Source: Salinimicrobium flavum | GTDB lineage: Bacteria; Bacteroidota; Bacteroidia; Flavobacteriales; Flavobacteriaceae | DNA: 64,000 nucleotides | Reading direction: 5' to 3' | NCBI RefSeq assembly: GCF_042684505.1 | Contig: NZ_JBHULT010000009.1 | Span: forward strand, 176,828 to 240,827 | In this document: positions 35,207 through 43,407 of the stretch, piece by piece | Layout of the letters: each line of letters starts with the position of its first letter | Numbering within the stretch: position 1 is the stretch's first letter | Notes under the pieces: generated by a model | Databases searched by the model: none | Seen by the model: only the letters and a program-made list of their open reading frames with translations | Told to the model about the DNA's origin: nothing | Program-made: the position numbers and the translations under genes

Positions 35207-35262
35207 GGTTCTCGGTTCTCGGTTCTCGGTTGTCGGTTGTCGGTTGTCGGTGATCGGTGGTC
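35207..35262. repeat. Heptamer tandem repeat, eight units
   Basis: Three units of GGTTCTC are followed by three of GGTTGTC and then GGTGATC and GGTGGTC. The block is in the 500-bp gap between the SulP gene and the response regulator gene. The block-wise variation suggests slippage and local duplication. No ORF with coding character crosses it. Confidence 0.85.
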
Positions 35263-35380
35263 GGAAAAGGGGAATAGCTCCTCTCCCTCCGGGACGGGCG
35301 GGGTGTAGGATGAATATCTGAAAATTAAATTGAGATAAAGAAGTTAGGTCTCGACTGCGCCCGGCCAGGCAACTAAAAAC

Positions 35381-35508
35381 GAATTAACGATTCTACAATA
35401 ACCAAAAATTTAAGCACCAATTCCAAACCCGGAATTCGAATTAACGACTCACCGATTCCCCAATTGACTAATCACGAATTAAACATTTCCCAATTAAACA
35501 ATCGCGAA
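35381..35508. repeat. Degenerate GAATTAACGATTC-type repeats
   Basis: Variants of (A/G)AATTAACGATTC and CCAATTGACTAATCACGAATT recur about every 20 bp up to the stop codon of the response regulator gene. They resemble in reverse orientation the TTAATTCGGGAATCG repeats at 4320-4440. The rest of the 35009-35508 gap (outside the heptamers) shows no feature. Confidence 0.6.
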
Positions 35509-35922
35509 TTAACGCTTCTCAAACAAATGCGCAACTTGCTCGAGCTCCATGATCTCAAGCAGGTGTTCCTGTTTAAGGGGCTTTACGTAATAACCTATTA
35601 CCTGTTCAAATTGAGCAGCTTTCCTGCTGTCTTCATTGAACATGGAAGACGTTATGATCACGACATGGATCTTGTTGGAGTAAGGTCGCAGTCCGCAGTT
35701 CTTGAGGAAATCCCAGCCATTCATTACCGGCATATTGAGATCCAGAAGCACGAGGATCTCTTTCTCTTTTCCAGAACCCTCGTCCAGATAGTCCAGGGCT
35801 TCCCTGCCATTAAGGAAGATCTTTGGATCTTCGGGCACAAGTTTGCCTATCACGTGTTTGTGTAACCGTGAAATAATAAGATCGTCCTCTACGATAAGTA
35901 CTTCTGCTTTATTTGACCTCAA
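35509..35922 (-). CDS. Single-domain response regulator (Rcp1-like CheY protein)
   Basis: The 137-residue protein is a bare receiver domain: acidic pocket E12-D13-D14, phosphoacceptor D61 in LLDLNMPVMNGW, switch residue T91 in VIITSS, and K114 in YYVKPLK. There is no output domain, so it probably passes the phosphate on or binds a partner protein. The length and the PVMNGWDFL segment resemble Rcp1-type regulators. Its start lies 14 bp inside the end of the upstream multi-PAS gene, so the two are translationally coupled and probably a cognate pair. Confidence 0.9.
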   Translation of the reverse strand: MRSNKAEVLIVEDDLIISRLHKHVIGKLVPEDPKIFLNGREALDYLDEGSGKEKEILVLLDLNMPVMNGWDFLKNCGLRPYSNKIHVVIITSSMFNEDSRKAAQFEQVIGYYVKPLKQEHLLEIMELEQVAHLFEKR

Positions 35923-38140
35923 TTTCTTCAGTTTTCCTTATTATTTTTACAATAACCTCATCAAGCTCATCTGCCGATTCCCTGATAAGGTCTATTAGTT
36001 CCTCCCTGGTCCATACTTCGTAGCAGTCACTATCCAGAAGATCCAGCAATCCTTTTAACCTGGCCAAAGGTGCCCTTACAACATGAGATTGTTCCCAGGC
36101 TACCTCTTTCAGGATCTTATTCTGTTTCTTTATTTCCCTGAGCATTTTTCTTGACTCGGTCACATCAAGAGCGGCTCCTACCATGCGAATAGCCTTTCCA
36201 TCCATATCCCTTAAAATGTATCCGCGGTCAACAACATAAGCATAATCCCCGTTCTTTTTTACGAAACGGTATTCCTGGCGCCATTTGGAGATTGCCGGAT
36301 CTTCCAAAGCCTTTTTTAAAGAGGTTTCCACCCTGTGCCTGTCTTTACCTGCTATTTTCATAAACCAGAAATTCTCTACAGAGGGTTGATGGGAGGGATC
36401 ATACCCATATACCTTCTTAAAAGACCGACTTCTGTGAATAGCATCTTTAACAATATCCCAGTCCCAGATCATCTCCCGGGTGGCCTTCATGGCATAGGAA
36501 AACCGTTTATTGGCGATTTTTAAGGCTTCGCGCCTGTTCACTATTCCCGAAATATCGCTGGTTGCCCCAATGAGCCTTATGGCTTTGCCATTTTCATCCC
36601 TTACTATCTGGCCCCTGTCTATAATGTGCGCATAAGTACCGTTGGCTCTTCTAAACCGGTACTCGGTTTTTATCTGATTTTTCATAGGATCCTGCAGGGT
36701 GTCCCTAAGAGTATTTCCCAGGTCTGCAACTTCATCGGGATGGACGTGCTCTTTCCAGAACCCCCTTCTTCCCAGTTTCTCGGGGGAATAACCAAACAGA
36801 TTTTTATTCCCTTTAAAGAACCTCTCTACCTTATCTGCTTCCAGGTCCCAGTCATAAATGAGATCTTCTGTGGCCGCCGCCGCCAGGCTATAACGTTCGT
36901 AAAGTTCACGAATTTCCTGATTTTTCTTAATAAGATCGGTCACTTCCCTTGAATTCGTAACCACCCCCTGTACGTTTGGATCATCACTCAGGTTAGTAGC
37001 GGTGGTTTCGAGCCACCTCCATTCCCCGTCTCCGGCTTTAAATCTAAAAGGAGAAATACATACCTGTCTTTTATGTTGTAATTCAGAAAAAGAGGCTTCG
37101 ACTGCAGAGCGATCCTGGGGATGTATAAGATCAAAAGCGTTTTTCCCCAGATAGTCTTCCGGGGATGTACCCAGAATACTTTTCACAGATTCACTTATAT
37201 AGTTGCAATTGCCATCCATATCAAGAATCCCTATAAGGTCTGAGGCATCTTCTACCAGGGCTTTAAACTTTTTACGGCTGCTTTCCAGTTCAAATTCCTG
37301 TTTCACCACTGTGGATTGAGCCTTCACCTTATCTGTCACATCCTTCGCAATACCAAACACCCCCTGCACCTGCCTGTCTATCACCATAGGCGATAATGAG
37401 ATATGAATGATCAATTCCCTGCCCTTTGCTGAAAAAAACCTAGCCTCAAATTCCTGGTTTTCACCTCTAATACCCTTATTAAAATGATATTTTATCCTGT
37501 CCATATCTTCGGGGGAACAAAACGGCAGGAAGGACATTCCCCTGAGGTTTTCCTCAGGAACCTCTGTTAAACGGCTAAGGCCTTCATTCACATGCAGAAA
37601 TCTTCCTTCTTTATCCAGGGAGTAAAGTCCGTCGGGGTTTTTATCAATAAAAATTTTTTGCTGCTCCCTCTTCCGGTCGAGTTCTTCCTCAAGTTCCCTT
37701 CTTCTTAGCTCCTCCCTTTCCTGCAGGGTTTTTTCAATGGCATAAAGCAAAACGTATTTAACCTTCGCATTTCTATCTGTTTTCACCGGCACAATTTCCA
37801 TCTGCCAGTATTTTTCAGTGAAATCAAGCGTTTCTGAATTATAAAGGTCGTATCGAATAAAAGGAAGAGTAACGGGTTTCCCGCGCTTCATGGCCTCTTT
37901 TATCGAACCAAGCAAGGCACCATTACCAAGATTGGCCTGCCCGGGATTTTCAGGAAAAGCCACCTGAAATTCCTGGCCAACAAGGTCACTGGAGGTAATT
38001 CCTGTAAGGTCACTAAAACAGGAACTGGTATCTTTAATGATAAGGCTCCCCTCCCGGCATTCCAGGAGAAGACATGGAAGAGTAATTGCAGTAAATATCT
38101 TCTTATAATCTTCCATGGTGGCGGGGCTGATCTTCTGCAT
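35909..38140 (-). CDS. Multi-PAS protein with histidine phosphoacceptor region but no kinase ATPase
   Basis: The 743-residue protein has about five PAS/PAC modules (roughly 10-135, 165-275, 285-400, 410-540, 545-665). PAC ends such as GVFGIAKDVTDK, GVVTNSREVTDL, GATSDISG and GAALDVTES are visible. The last 71 residues look like a DHp helical hairpin with an H-box-like EQSHVVRAPLARLKG (H686), but the protein stops there: no N-, G1- or G2-box ATP-binding domain follows. The downstream frame is the overlapping response regulator with its own ATG, so a simple frameshift is unlikely. It may be a phosphotransfer or sensory scaffold served by another kinase. Confidence 0.85.
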   Translation of the reverse strand: MQKISPATMEDYKKIFTAITLPCLLLECREGSLIIKDTSSCFSDLTGITSSDLVGQEFQVAFPENPGQANLGNGALLGSIKEAMKRGKPVTLPFIRYDLYNSETLDFTEKYWQMEIVPVKTDRNAKVKYVLLYAIEKTLQEREELRRRELEEELDRKREQQKIFIDKNPDGLYSLDKEGRFLHVNEGLSRLTEVPEENLRGMSFLPFCSPEDMDRIKYHFNKGIRGENQEFEARFFSAKGRELIIHISLSPMVIDRQVQGVFGIAKDVTDKVKAQSTVVKQEFELESSRKKFKALVEDASDLIGILDMDGNCNYISESVKSILGTSPEDYLGKNAFDLIHPQDRSAVEASFSELQHKRQVCISPFRFKAGDGEWRWLETTATNLSDDPNVQGVVTNSREVTDLIKKNQEIRELYERYSLAAAATEDLIYDWDLEADKVERFFKGNKNLFGYSPEKLGRRGFWKEHVHPDEVADLGNTLRDTLQDPMKNQIKTEYRFRRANGTYAHIIDRGQIVRDENGKAIRLIGATSDISGIVNRREALKIANKRFSYAMKATREMIWDWDIVKDAIHRSRSFKKVYGYDPSHQPSVENFWFMKIAGKDRHRVETSLKKALEDPAISKWRQEYRFVKKNGDYAYVVDRGYILRDMDGKAIRMVGAALDVTESRKMLREIKKQNKILKEVAWEQSHVVRAPLARLKGLLDLLDSDCYEVWTREELIDLIRESADELDEVIVKIIRKTEEIEVK

Positions 38141-38418
38141 CTATTTCCTGAAAATAATTATCCTTCCCTGTATGGGCATAAAGCTCACCAAGGTTATTAC
38201 CGGGGGACAAAAAAAAGAAAAAAATATACTCGTTACCTGATAAAATTCGATTTTAACCGAATTATTTTGCTCTTTATTGAATTAAATGTAAGAAAAAACT
38301 ACGGAAAGTACAATACTTTTTTACCTCCCAGTTTTAGACAGGATAATTCACGGGTATTTTAATTTAGAGTTCCCGGCGGAAAAAATTTGGAAGAAAGATA
38401 CTTCAGGCGGAACAAGTC

Positions 38419-38649
38419 CTAGATCTCCTTTACCGAAATGATCTTTACAGGGCATGCGGCGGCTGCAGCTTCAGAGGCTTCAACAATGGAATGATCGGCA
38501 GATTTTAAGGTGTGAAATCCTTTTTTATCTGTGGCCCGTAAAAGTACAGATTTACCGTCTTTTTTTGACATACGAAACTGGCCGGGAGCAAGCTCCACGC
38601 AATAATTGCAGCCAATGCATTTGTTCCGTTGTAAAGTAATTACTACCAT
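38419..38649 (-). CDS. Small [4Fe-4S] ferredoxin
   Basis: The 76-residue protein has C11-x2-C14-x2-C17 followed by a distant C66-P, the ligand pattern of a monocluster 4Fe-4S ferredoxin. The stretch between is acidic/basic and soluble. It would act as a one-electron carrier in the cytoplasm. Its ATG shares a base with the TAA of the upstream U32 gene (TAATG), a classic coupled arrangement, which suggests it serves that protein. Confidence 0.9.
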   Translation of the reverse strand: MVVITLQRNKCIGCNYCVELAPGQFRMSKKDGKSVLLRATDKKGFHTLKSADHSIVEASEAAAAACPVKIISVKEI

Positions 38650-39893
38650 TATGCCTCGACCAGCTTATAAAGTTTGTCTGAAAGTCTTATCCTGAAGGGC
38701 AGTTGTATGGTACAGCTGTCACCTTTGACGGCCTTATCAGCCGAAACGTCATTCACGAACATTTCTTCAATGGCCAGTTCTTTCGCTCCGGTGGTTGGAC
38801 CGGTGACCAGGATCTTATCCCCTCTTTTAATATCGTAGGCTTCAATAAGGAACTCCCCTATCCCGGCTTTCGGGAAATAATGCATTCCTTTCCCTACATA
38901 AACTTTCTTCTGGATGGCTTGTGAGCCGGAGGTTTTGCTCCATTCCCCCAGTTTCTGCCCCAGGTAATATCCGCTCCAGAATCCCCTGTTGTAGACCGTG
39001 CTTAGCCGGTCCATCCACTGCTCTGTTTTTTCTTCGGAATAAGTTCCTTCATACCAGGAATCTATTGCCTCCCGGTAAGCTTTAGTCACAGTAGCTACAT
39101 ATTCAGGTGCCCTTCCCCTGCCTTCGATCTTCAACACCTGCACCCCCGCCTCCATCACCTCATCCAGGAAGTTGATGGTACAAAGGTCTTTGGGGGACAT
39201 CATGTATTCATTGTCGATCTCGATCTCGAAACCGGTCTCCTGGTCTATCACCGTATATTTCTTACGGCAGTTTTGCTTGCATGCGCCCCGGTTGGCCGAA
39301 GAGTTGTGGGAATGAAGGCTGAGATAACACTTGCCTGAAACTGCCATACATAGGGCACCATGACCAAAGATCTCCACCTTCACCAATTCCCCTGAAGGGC
39401 CTTTGATCTGTTCTTTTTCGATCTCTTCTGTGATCTTTTTCACCTGGCGCAGGCTAAGTTCCCTGGACAGCACCATGGTTTCAGCAAACAAACTGTAGAA
39501 TTTCACAGTTTCGATATTGGTGATATTAAGCTGAGTTGAAATATGTACATTCATCCCTATTCCGCGTGCAGAAGCGATCACGGCCTGGTCTGAAGCGATC
39601 ACCGCAGAGATCTCTGCCTCTTTGGCTGCCGCAAGCAGGGTCTTTATCAGGGAAAGATCATGGTCATAAATGATCGTATTCAGGGTGAGATAAGTACGTA
39701 CGTTCTTTTCCCGGCATCTGCGGCTTATTTCAGGAAGATCTTCCAGGGTGAAATTTATGGAAGCCCTGGCCCGCATGTTGAGTTGATCAATACCAAAGTA
39801 AACTGAATCTGCACAGTTGTCAAGGGCTGCCTGCAGGGATTCAAAATTCCCGGCCGGAGCCATGAGTTCCATTTTCTGAGATCTTTCCATCAT
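38649..39893 (-). CDS. U32-family protein, TrhP/RlhA-like RNA hydroxylation
   Basis: The 414-residue protein matches the U32 'peptidase' family, now known in TrhP and RlhA to make hydroxylated bases (5-hydroxyuridine in tRNA, 5-hydroxycytidine in rRNA). The signature E-I-F-G-H-G-A-L-C-M-A-V-S-G-K-C-Y-L-S is present near 175, followed by RGACKQNC, giving four cysteines likely to hold an Fe-S cluster. The TIM-barrel-like start MELMAPAGNFESLQAALDN begins at Met8; Met1 and Met2 are alternative starts. Length fits TrhP (about 400-450). The coupled ferredoxin gene agrees with a redox reaction. The exact RNA target is inferred. Confidence 0.88.
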   Translation of the reverse strand: MMERSQKMELMAPAGNFESLQAALDNCADSVYFGIDQLNMRARASINFTLEDLPEISRRCREKNVRTYLTLNTIIYDHDLSLIKTLLAAAKEAEISAVIASDQAVIASARGIGMNVHISTQLNITNIETVKFYSLFAETMVLSRELSLRQVKKITEEIEKEQIKGPSGELVKVEIFGHGALCMAVSGKCYLSLHSHNSSANRGACKQNCRKKYTVIDQETGFEIEIDNEYMMSPKDLCTINFLDEVMEAGVQVLKIEGRGRAPEYVATVTKAYREAIDSWYEGTYSEEKTEQWMDRLSTVYNRGFWSGYYLGQKLGEWSKTSGSQAIQKKVYVGKGMHYFPKAGIGEFLIEAYDIKRGDKILVTGPTTGAKELAIEEMFVNDVSADKAVKGDSCTIQLPFRIRLSDKLYKLVEA

Positions 39894-39998
39894 AAAATCT
39901 TTGCTTTACACCAATAAAAATGCACCCGAAGGAAACTTAATTTTTTTCGGGTACCTGATTTGAGCTGCAAAGAAACTTTGTTCCCCAATGAGAGAATA

Positions 39999-40067
39999 TG
40001 ACTAAAATCACAATCTGGTATTTTTTCGTTTGAGGCCACTCTTCCTTATCTAATGTGACCAAAATCA
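39999..40067 (+). promoter_or_regulatory. Two TGA-N6-TCA (CRP/FNR-type) sites
   Basis: TGACTAAAATCA (39999-40010) and TGACCAAAATCA (40056-40067) differ at one base and are 57 bp apart start to start. TGA-N6-TCA is the core of CRP/FNR-family operators. The second copy is centred about 60 bp before the hemerythrin-PAS start codon, a plausible activator or repressor position. Only the outer triplets are symmetric; the inner AAAA is not, so this is suggestive only. Confidence 0.35.
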
Positions 40068-40121
40068 TAAATTAGGACAAAAGAGTCCTTTTTCTTTGCA
40101 AGGAAATCAAAGTGTACCAAA

Positions 40122-41096
40122 ATGAACGAGACCATAGATATTTCCTCCCTGCCACAAGGGCATCCTGTGAGCATTTATTTCAGGGAAAAGGAACTCATAA
40201 AACAACTTATTGAAGAGCTGCAGGATACAGATCCTGAGGCTGAAACTCAAAAATATTATAACATCTTCAACCAGCTTTCAGAAATCGAAAGACGATTTGA
40301 AAGAAAAGAGAACCAGCTTTTCCCCTTTTTGGAAAAACGGGGCTGGAACGGCCCTTCTCAGGGAATGTGGTCTTTCCATGACAATTTAAGGGAACAATTC
40401 CGCCTGCTTCGGAAGAAGATCGGGGACCGCGATTTTGAGGTGGTAAGGACTGACTCCAACTATCTCATTAGTGGTATATACAGGTTGTTGCTGGTTGAGG
40501 AGAATGTACTGTTCCCAAATTCCCTGGAGATCCTTACCGAAGAAGACTGGAAGGACGTACGCAAGGGCGAAGAGGAAATAGGCTGGATGTTACCTGAAGC
40601 TCCAGCAGCTTTTCCGGAGCAAAAAGAAGATGAATATATTCACCCCAGCCAGGACCATACGAAAAGGGAACTTTCATTTTCCCTTGAAAATACCGCTCAT
40701 TATGACGAAGGGTACATGACCGTAGACCAGGTGAATTTACTGTTGCGTACCATGCCCCTTGATATTACCTATGTGGATGAAAATGATAAAGTGATCTTTT
40801 ACAACCGCGGGGAAGAACGTGTATTCCCCAGGAGTGCAGGGATCATTGGTCGGGAAGTAAAATTCTGCCATCCTCCAAAAAGTGTGGGCACGGTTTTACG
40901 CATCCTTGAAGAATTCAGAAAAGGGACACAGAACGAATCTTCTTTCTGGATCAACTTCAAAGGCCGCCTTATCTACATAAGGTATTTCGCAGTACGGGAC
41001 AATGAAAAGAATTATCGCGGGGTCATAGAGATGTCCCAGGATATCACAGATATAAAAGAAATAGAAGGCGAAAAAAGATTATTGGACTGGGATTAA
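40122..41096 (+). CDS. Hemerythrin-PAS (DUF438-type) protein
   Basis: The 324-residue protein has an N-terminal four-helix hemerythrin-like domain (about 10-150). Candidate di-iron ligands are H14 (QGHPV), E63 in ERRFERKENQLFP, H86 (WSFHDN) and E126/E127 in LVEENVLFP. A PAS domain (about 195-315, MPLDITYVDENDKVIFYN..CHPPKS) follows. In relatives the helix before RKENxLFP usually carries a histidine where this protein has F59, so the metal site may be altered. Such proteins are thought to sense O2, NO or iron-sulfur damage. A secreted Cys-rich rhodanese-like gene follows by 49 bp on the same strand, and FNR-like sites lie upstream. Confidence 0.85.
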   Translation: MNETIDISSLPQGHPVSIYFREKELIKQLIEELQDTDPEAETQKYYNIFNQLSEIERRFERKENQLFPFLEKRGWNGPSQGMWSFHDNLREQFRLLRKKIGDRDFEVVRTDSNYLISGIYRLLLVEENVLFPNSLEILTEEDWKDVRKGEEEIGWMLPEAPAAFPEQKEDEYIHPSQDHTKRELSFSLENTAHYDEGYMTVDQVNLLLRTMPLDITYVDENDKVIFYNRGEERVFPRSAGIIGREVKFCHPPKSVGTVLRILEEFRKGTQNESSFWINFKGRLIYIRYFAVRDNEKNYRGVIEMSQDITDIKEIEGEKRLLDWD

Positions 41097-41145
41097 AAAA
41101 TGTAGCAGTGAAGTTGTAAATTCGCTGCTTCTAATTCTAAAGATA

Positions 41146-41634
41146 ATGATCATGAACAGGAGAAAAGTTTTAATCATTTCTTTTCTGTCAATCGCATTGA
41201 TTGCTTTTGTTTTCCAGGGATTTTTACCTGAAACTTCGATGCCTCACGCAGAGGAAGAAATGACGCAACAGGAAGAAGTATGGAATGAGGACCAGTTACT
41301 GGAACCTGCACAGCTTGCTGCCACCCTTAATGATCCACAGAGAACAGCTCCTGTGATCATTGACCTGGGAGCGGGAGGTGCCATAAAAGGTTCTGTAGAA
41401 GTAGGTGAAACACGGTTTAAAACAGGGATGGACAACCTGAAAAAACAAGTGGAAAATCTTCCAAAAGATGCAGATATTGTGATCTATTGCGGATGTTGTC
41501 CCTTTGAGAACTGCCCTAATATTCGGCCGGCATTTGGCCTTTTGAACGACATGGCTTTTGAGAATCACAAATTGCTTAACCTCACACGGAATATTAAAGT
41601 TGACTGGTTTGACAAAGGATATCCGGTGAACTAA
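41146..41634 (+). CDS. Secreted rhodanese-like protein with cysteine-rich active loop
   Basis: The 162-residue protein has a hydrophobic N-terminal segment (about 8-26), either a signal anchor or signal peptide, so it acts outside the cytoplasm. The rhodanese-like fold includes PVIIDLGAGGAIKGS and DADIVIYCGCCPFENCPN. In ordinary rhodaneses the loop after the active Cys is short (CRxGxR). Here C115-G-C117-C118-P-x4-C123-P offers four cysteines, suggesting a modified sulfurtransferase, thiol-redox or metal-binding protein. Two adjacent ATGs (41146 and 41152) are equally possible. A terminator at 41656-41690 ends the transcript, probably shared with the hemerythrin-PAS gene. Confidence 0.75.
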   Translation: MIMNRRKVLIISFLSIALIAFVFQGFLPETSMPHAEEEMTQQEEVWNEDQLLEPAQLAATLNDPQRTAPVIIDLGAGGAIKGSVEVGETRFKTGMDNLKKQVENLPKDADIVIYCGCCPFENCPNIRPAFGLLNDMAFENHKLLNLTRNIKVDWFDKGYPVN

Positions 41635-41655
41635 AAGATCATATAATACATTTTC

Positions 41656-41690
41656 AAACCCTTCGGGAATATTTTCTGAGGGGTTTTTTT
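41656..41690 (+). terminator. Rho-independent terminator after the rhodanese-like gene
   Basis: AAACCC(T) and (A)GGGGTTT form the stem, closing a loop of about 16 nt, followed by a seven-T run. Confidence 0.65.
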
Positions 41691-41772
41691 ATGGTCACTA
41701 CAAGGTTACGGTTTTCCGTAAAACATTTTAAGCAGGGAGGTGTATCTTTATTTTTAAATGATTTTTTCCTGA

Positions 41773-41919
41773 ATGTTTGAGATCCTGCTCATTTTTGTGT
41801 TATTCCCGGCTTTTATCCTGCTGCTCATCCTGTTGATCAATAACCGGAAGCAGAGCAGGCTGCTGAAGAAAGAATTAAAGACCTTCAGGGATGCGCTAAA
41901 AAACCCGGGGAGGTATTAA
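41773..41919 (+). CDS. 48-residue single-span membrane protein
   Basis: The ATG at 41773 opens MFEILLIFVLFPAFILLLILL, a transmembrane helix starting at residue 2, followed by a positively charged cytoplasmic tail (RKQSRLLKKELKTFRDALKN) and TAA. Its N-out/C-in or N-in topology cannot be told. Composition is coding-like, but there is no recognised family. It lies after the terminator of the rhodanese gene, alone. Confidence 0.5.
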   Translation: MFEILLIFVLFPAFILLLILLINNRKQSRLLKKELKTFRDALKNPGRY

Positions 41920-42099
41920 ATCATTAAACACAAGGCTTTTTCAGGCTCATTTCAGCTTCAGCAGGGTCAGAAAATTTAAATGTTTTTTATCTTTCAATAC
42001 GTCATTTTGAACCCCTTCAACTTCCGGAGCGACATTCGTATGCCCACCTAATCAAGATTTTTTCTTAACTTAGAAAGATCAACCAATTTTAATTGCGCT

Positions 42100-42735
42100 A
42101 TGAAAATCCCATTTTTTACTGCCTTTGTTTTTCTGGCTTTAAGCCTTAACGCACAGGATAAACAAACCCAAATTCCATCACCCGAGATCCAGATCAAAAC
42201 TGCGAATCTTGCCGCCCCTGAAGACCTGCGTGATGCAACCCGGGTTTACGGATACGACCGGGAGGGTAATTTTACCTTGCTAAGAGAAGGAACCAACAAC
42301 CTGGTATGTGTGGGCGATGATCCCAACCAGGAGGGCATAAATGTTTCCTGTTATTCTGTTAAGCTGGAACCTTTTATTAACCGCGGAAGGGAACTTACCG
42401 CAGAAGGTTTGGGAGAAATGGAAAAGCGGGAAGCCCGGCAGCTTGAAGCAGAATCAGGGGATCTGGAAATGCCCGATGCTCCCAGTATGATGTATATCTA
42501 CAGTGGTAACCAGGAAGATTATGATCCCGCAACAGGTGATTTGAAAAACGGACATTTCAGGTACGTGATCTATATACCTTATGCGACCACAGAATCTACT
42601 GGATTGCCCGATAAACCACATGCTCCCGGAATGCCGTGGCTAATGGATCCCGGTACCCACCGGGCCCATATCATGATCACTCCTCCAAGAGATCAGCCAA
42701 AAGAAGAGCCGAAAGATCATTCAAAAGATCATTAA
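42100..42735 (+). CDS. Exported protein of unknown function with His/Asp/Lys-rich tail
   Basis: The 211-residue product has a short signal peptide (MKIPFFTAFVFLALSLNAQ-D). The mature part reads as a soluble conserved domain: an early R-D-A-T-R-V-Y-G-Y-D-R-E-G segment, a CVGDDPNQEGINVSC region with two cysteines, and a PHAPGMPWLMDPGTHRAHIMI motif near 175-198 rich in His/Met that could bind metal. The end, PKEEPKDHSKDH, is a low-complexity tail that could add metal-binding histidines. I do not recognise the family. It converges on the VOC gene with an 18-bp gap. Confidence 0.6.
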   Translation: MKIPFFTAFVFLALSLNAQDKQTQIPSPEIQIKTANLAAPEDLRDATRVYGYDREGNFTLLREGTNNLVCVGDDPNQEGINVSCYSVKLEPFINRGRELTAEGLGEMEKREARQLEAESGDLEMPDAPSMMYIYSGNQEDYDPATGDLKNGHFRYVIYIPYATTESTGLPDKPHAPGMPWLMDPGTHRAHIMITPPRDQPKEEPKDHSKDH

Positions 42736-42753
42736 TTCGGTACTTCTTTAATT

Positions 42754-43248
42754 TTATTCAAGTTCTGCGAGCAGGTCCTCCACGTCCAGCCTACGGGTGT
42801 ACATTTGAATGGAACCATCCTCTTTACGCGGCCATTGCTCTTTTGGGCGGTCATAATAAAGTTCTACCCCGTTACCGTCAGGATCATCAAGATAAATAGC
42901 TTCAGAAACTCCGTGATCTGCCATTCCCGAAAGGGAAACCCCTTCCTCCAGAAGTCTTTTCAGAACAACCGCAAGATCCTTACGGGTTGGATACAGAATG
43001 GCAGTATGATACAAACCTACTCCAGATCTTGAAGCCCTGGCTGCATTTTCACTGTGCCAGGTGTTGAGGCCAATATGATGATGGTATCCCCCGGCAGAAA
43101 GAAAAACCGCCGTATCCCCTATTCTTTCGGTGATCTCAAAACCCAGCAGATCCCGGTAAAATTCCAGTGCCCTTTCCAGGTGTGAAACCTTTAGATGTAT
43201 ATGACCTATCCGGGTTCCTGAAGGAACCTTGTAAACCTCCTTTTTCAT
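42754..43248 (-). CDS. VOC extradiol-dioxygenase-like protein (CatE type)
   Basis: The 164-residue protein contains one VOC module plus the short half of another and keeps the metal triad: H in IGHIHLKV, H in GVGLYHTAIL, and E in NGVELYYDR. FLSAGGYHHHIGLNTW adds the usual glyoxalase/dioxygenase strand. This pattern fits the catechol-2,3-dioxygenase/CatE group, which uses Fe or Mn. The substrate is unknown. It is divergent from the SDR gene at 43408. Confidence 0.85.
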   Translation of the reverse strand: MKKEVYKVPSGTRIGHIHLKVSHLERALEFYRDLLGFEITERIGDTAVFLSAGGYHHHIGLNTWHSENAARASRSGVGLYHTAILYPTRKDLAVVLKRLLEEGVSLSGMADHGVSEAIYLDDPDGNGVELYYDRPKEQWPRKEDGSIQMYTRRLDVEDLLAELE

Positions 43249-43407
43249 ACCCTTGATTTTTCAGAATACAAGTTAAGAAATTGCGTCACAAGACCGATGT
43301 GAAGAGCCGGAAGGAATAAAAATTCCAGCCGGGGTGGTTTCAAGTGCCGGAATTTTGTAACTTTTATGTAGAATGCTGAAGTATCACTAACCACTAAACC
43401 TGGAAGC

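Noticed and set aside
35207..35262. Heptamer array as a possible CRISPR
   Set aside because: Units are 7 bp with no spacers or cas genes.
35909..35922. Frameshift splitting a normal kinase into PAS protein and receiver
   Set aside because: The receiver gene has its own start and complete domain; no ATPase motifs occur in any frame between them.
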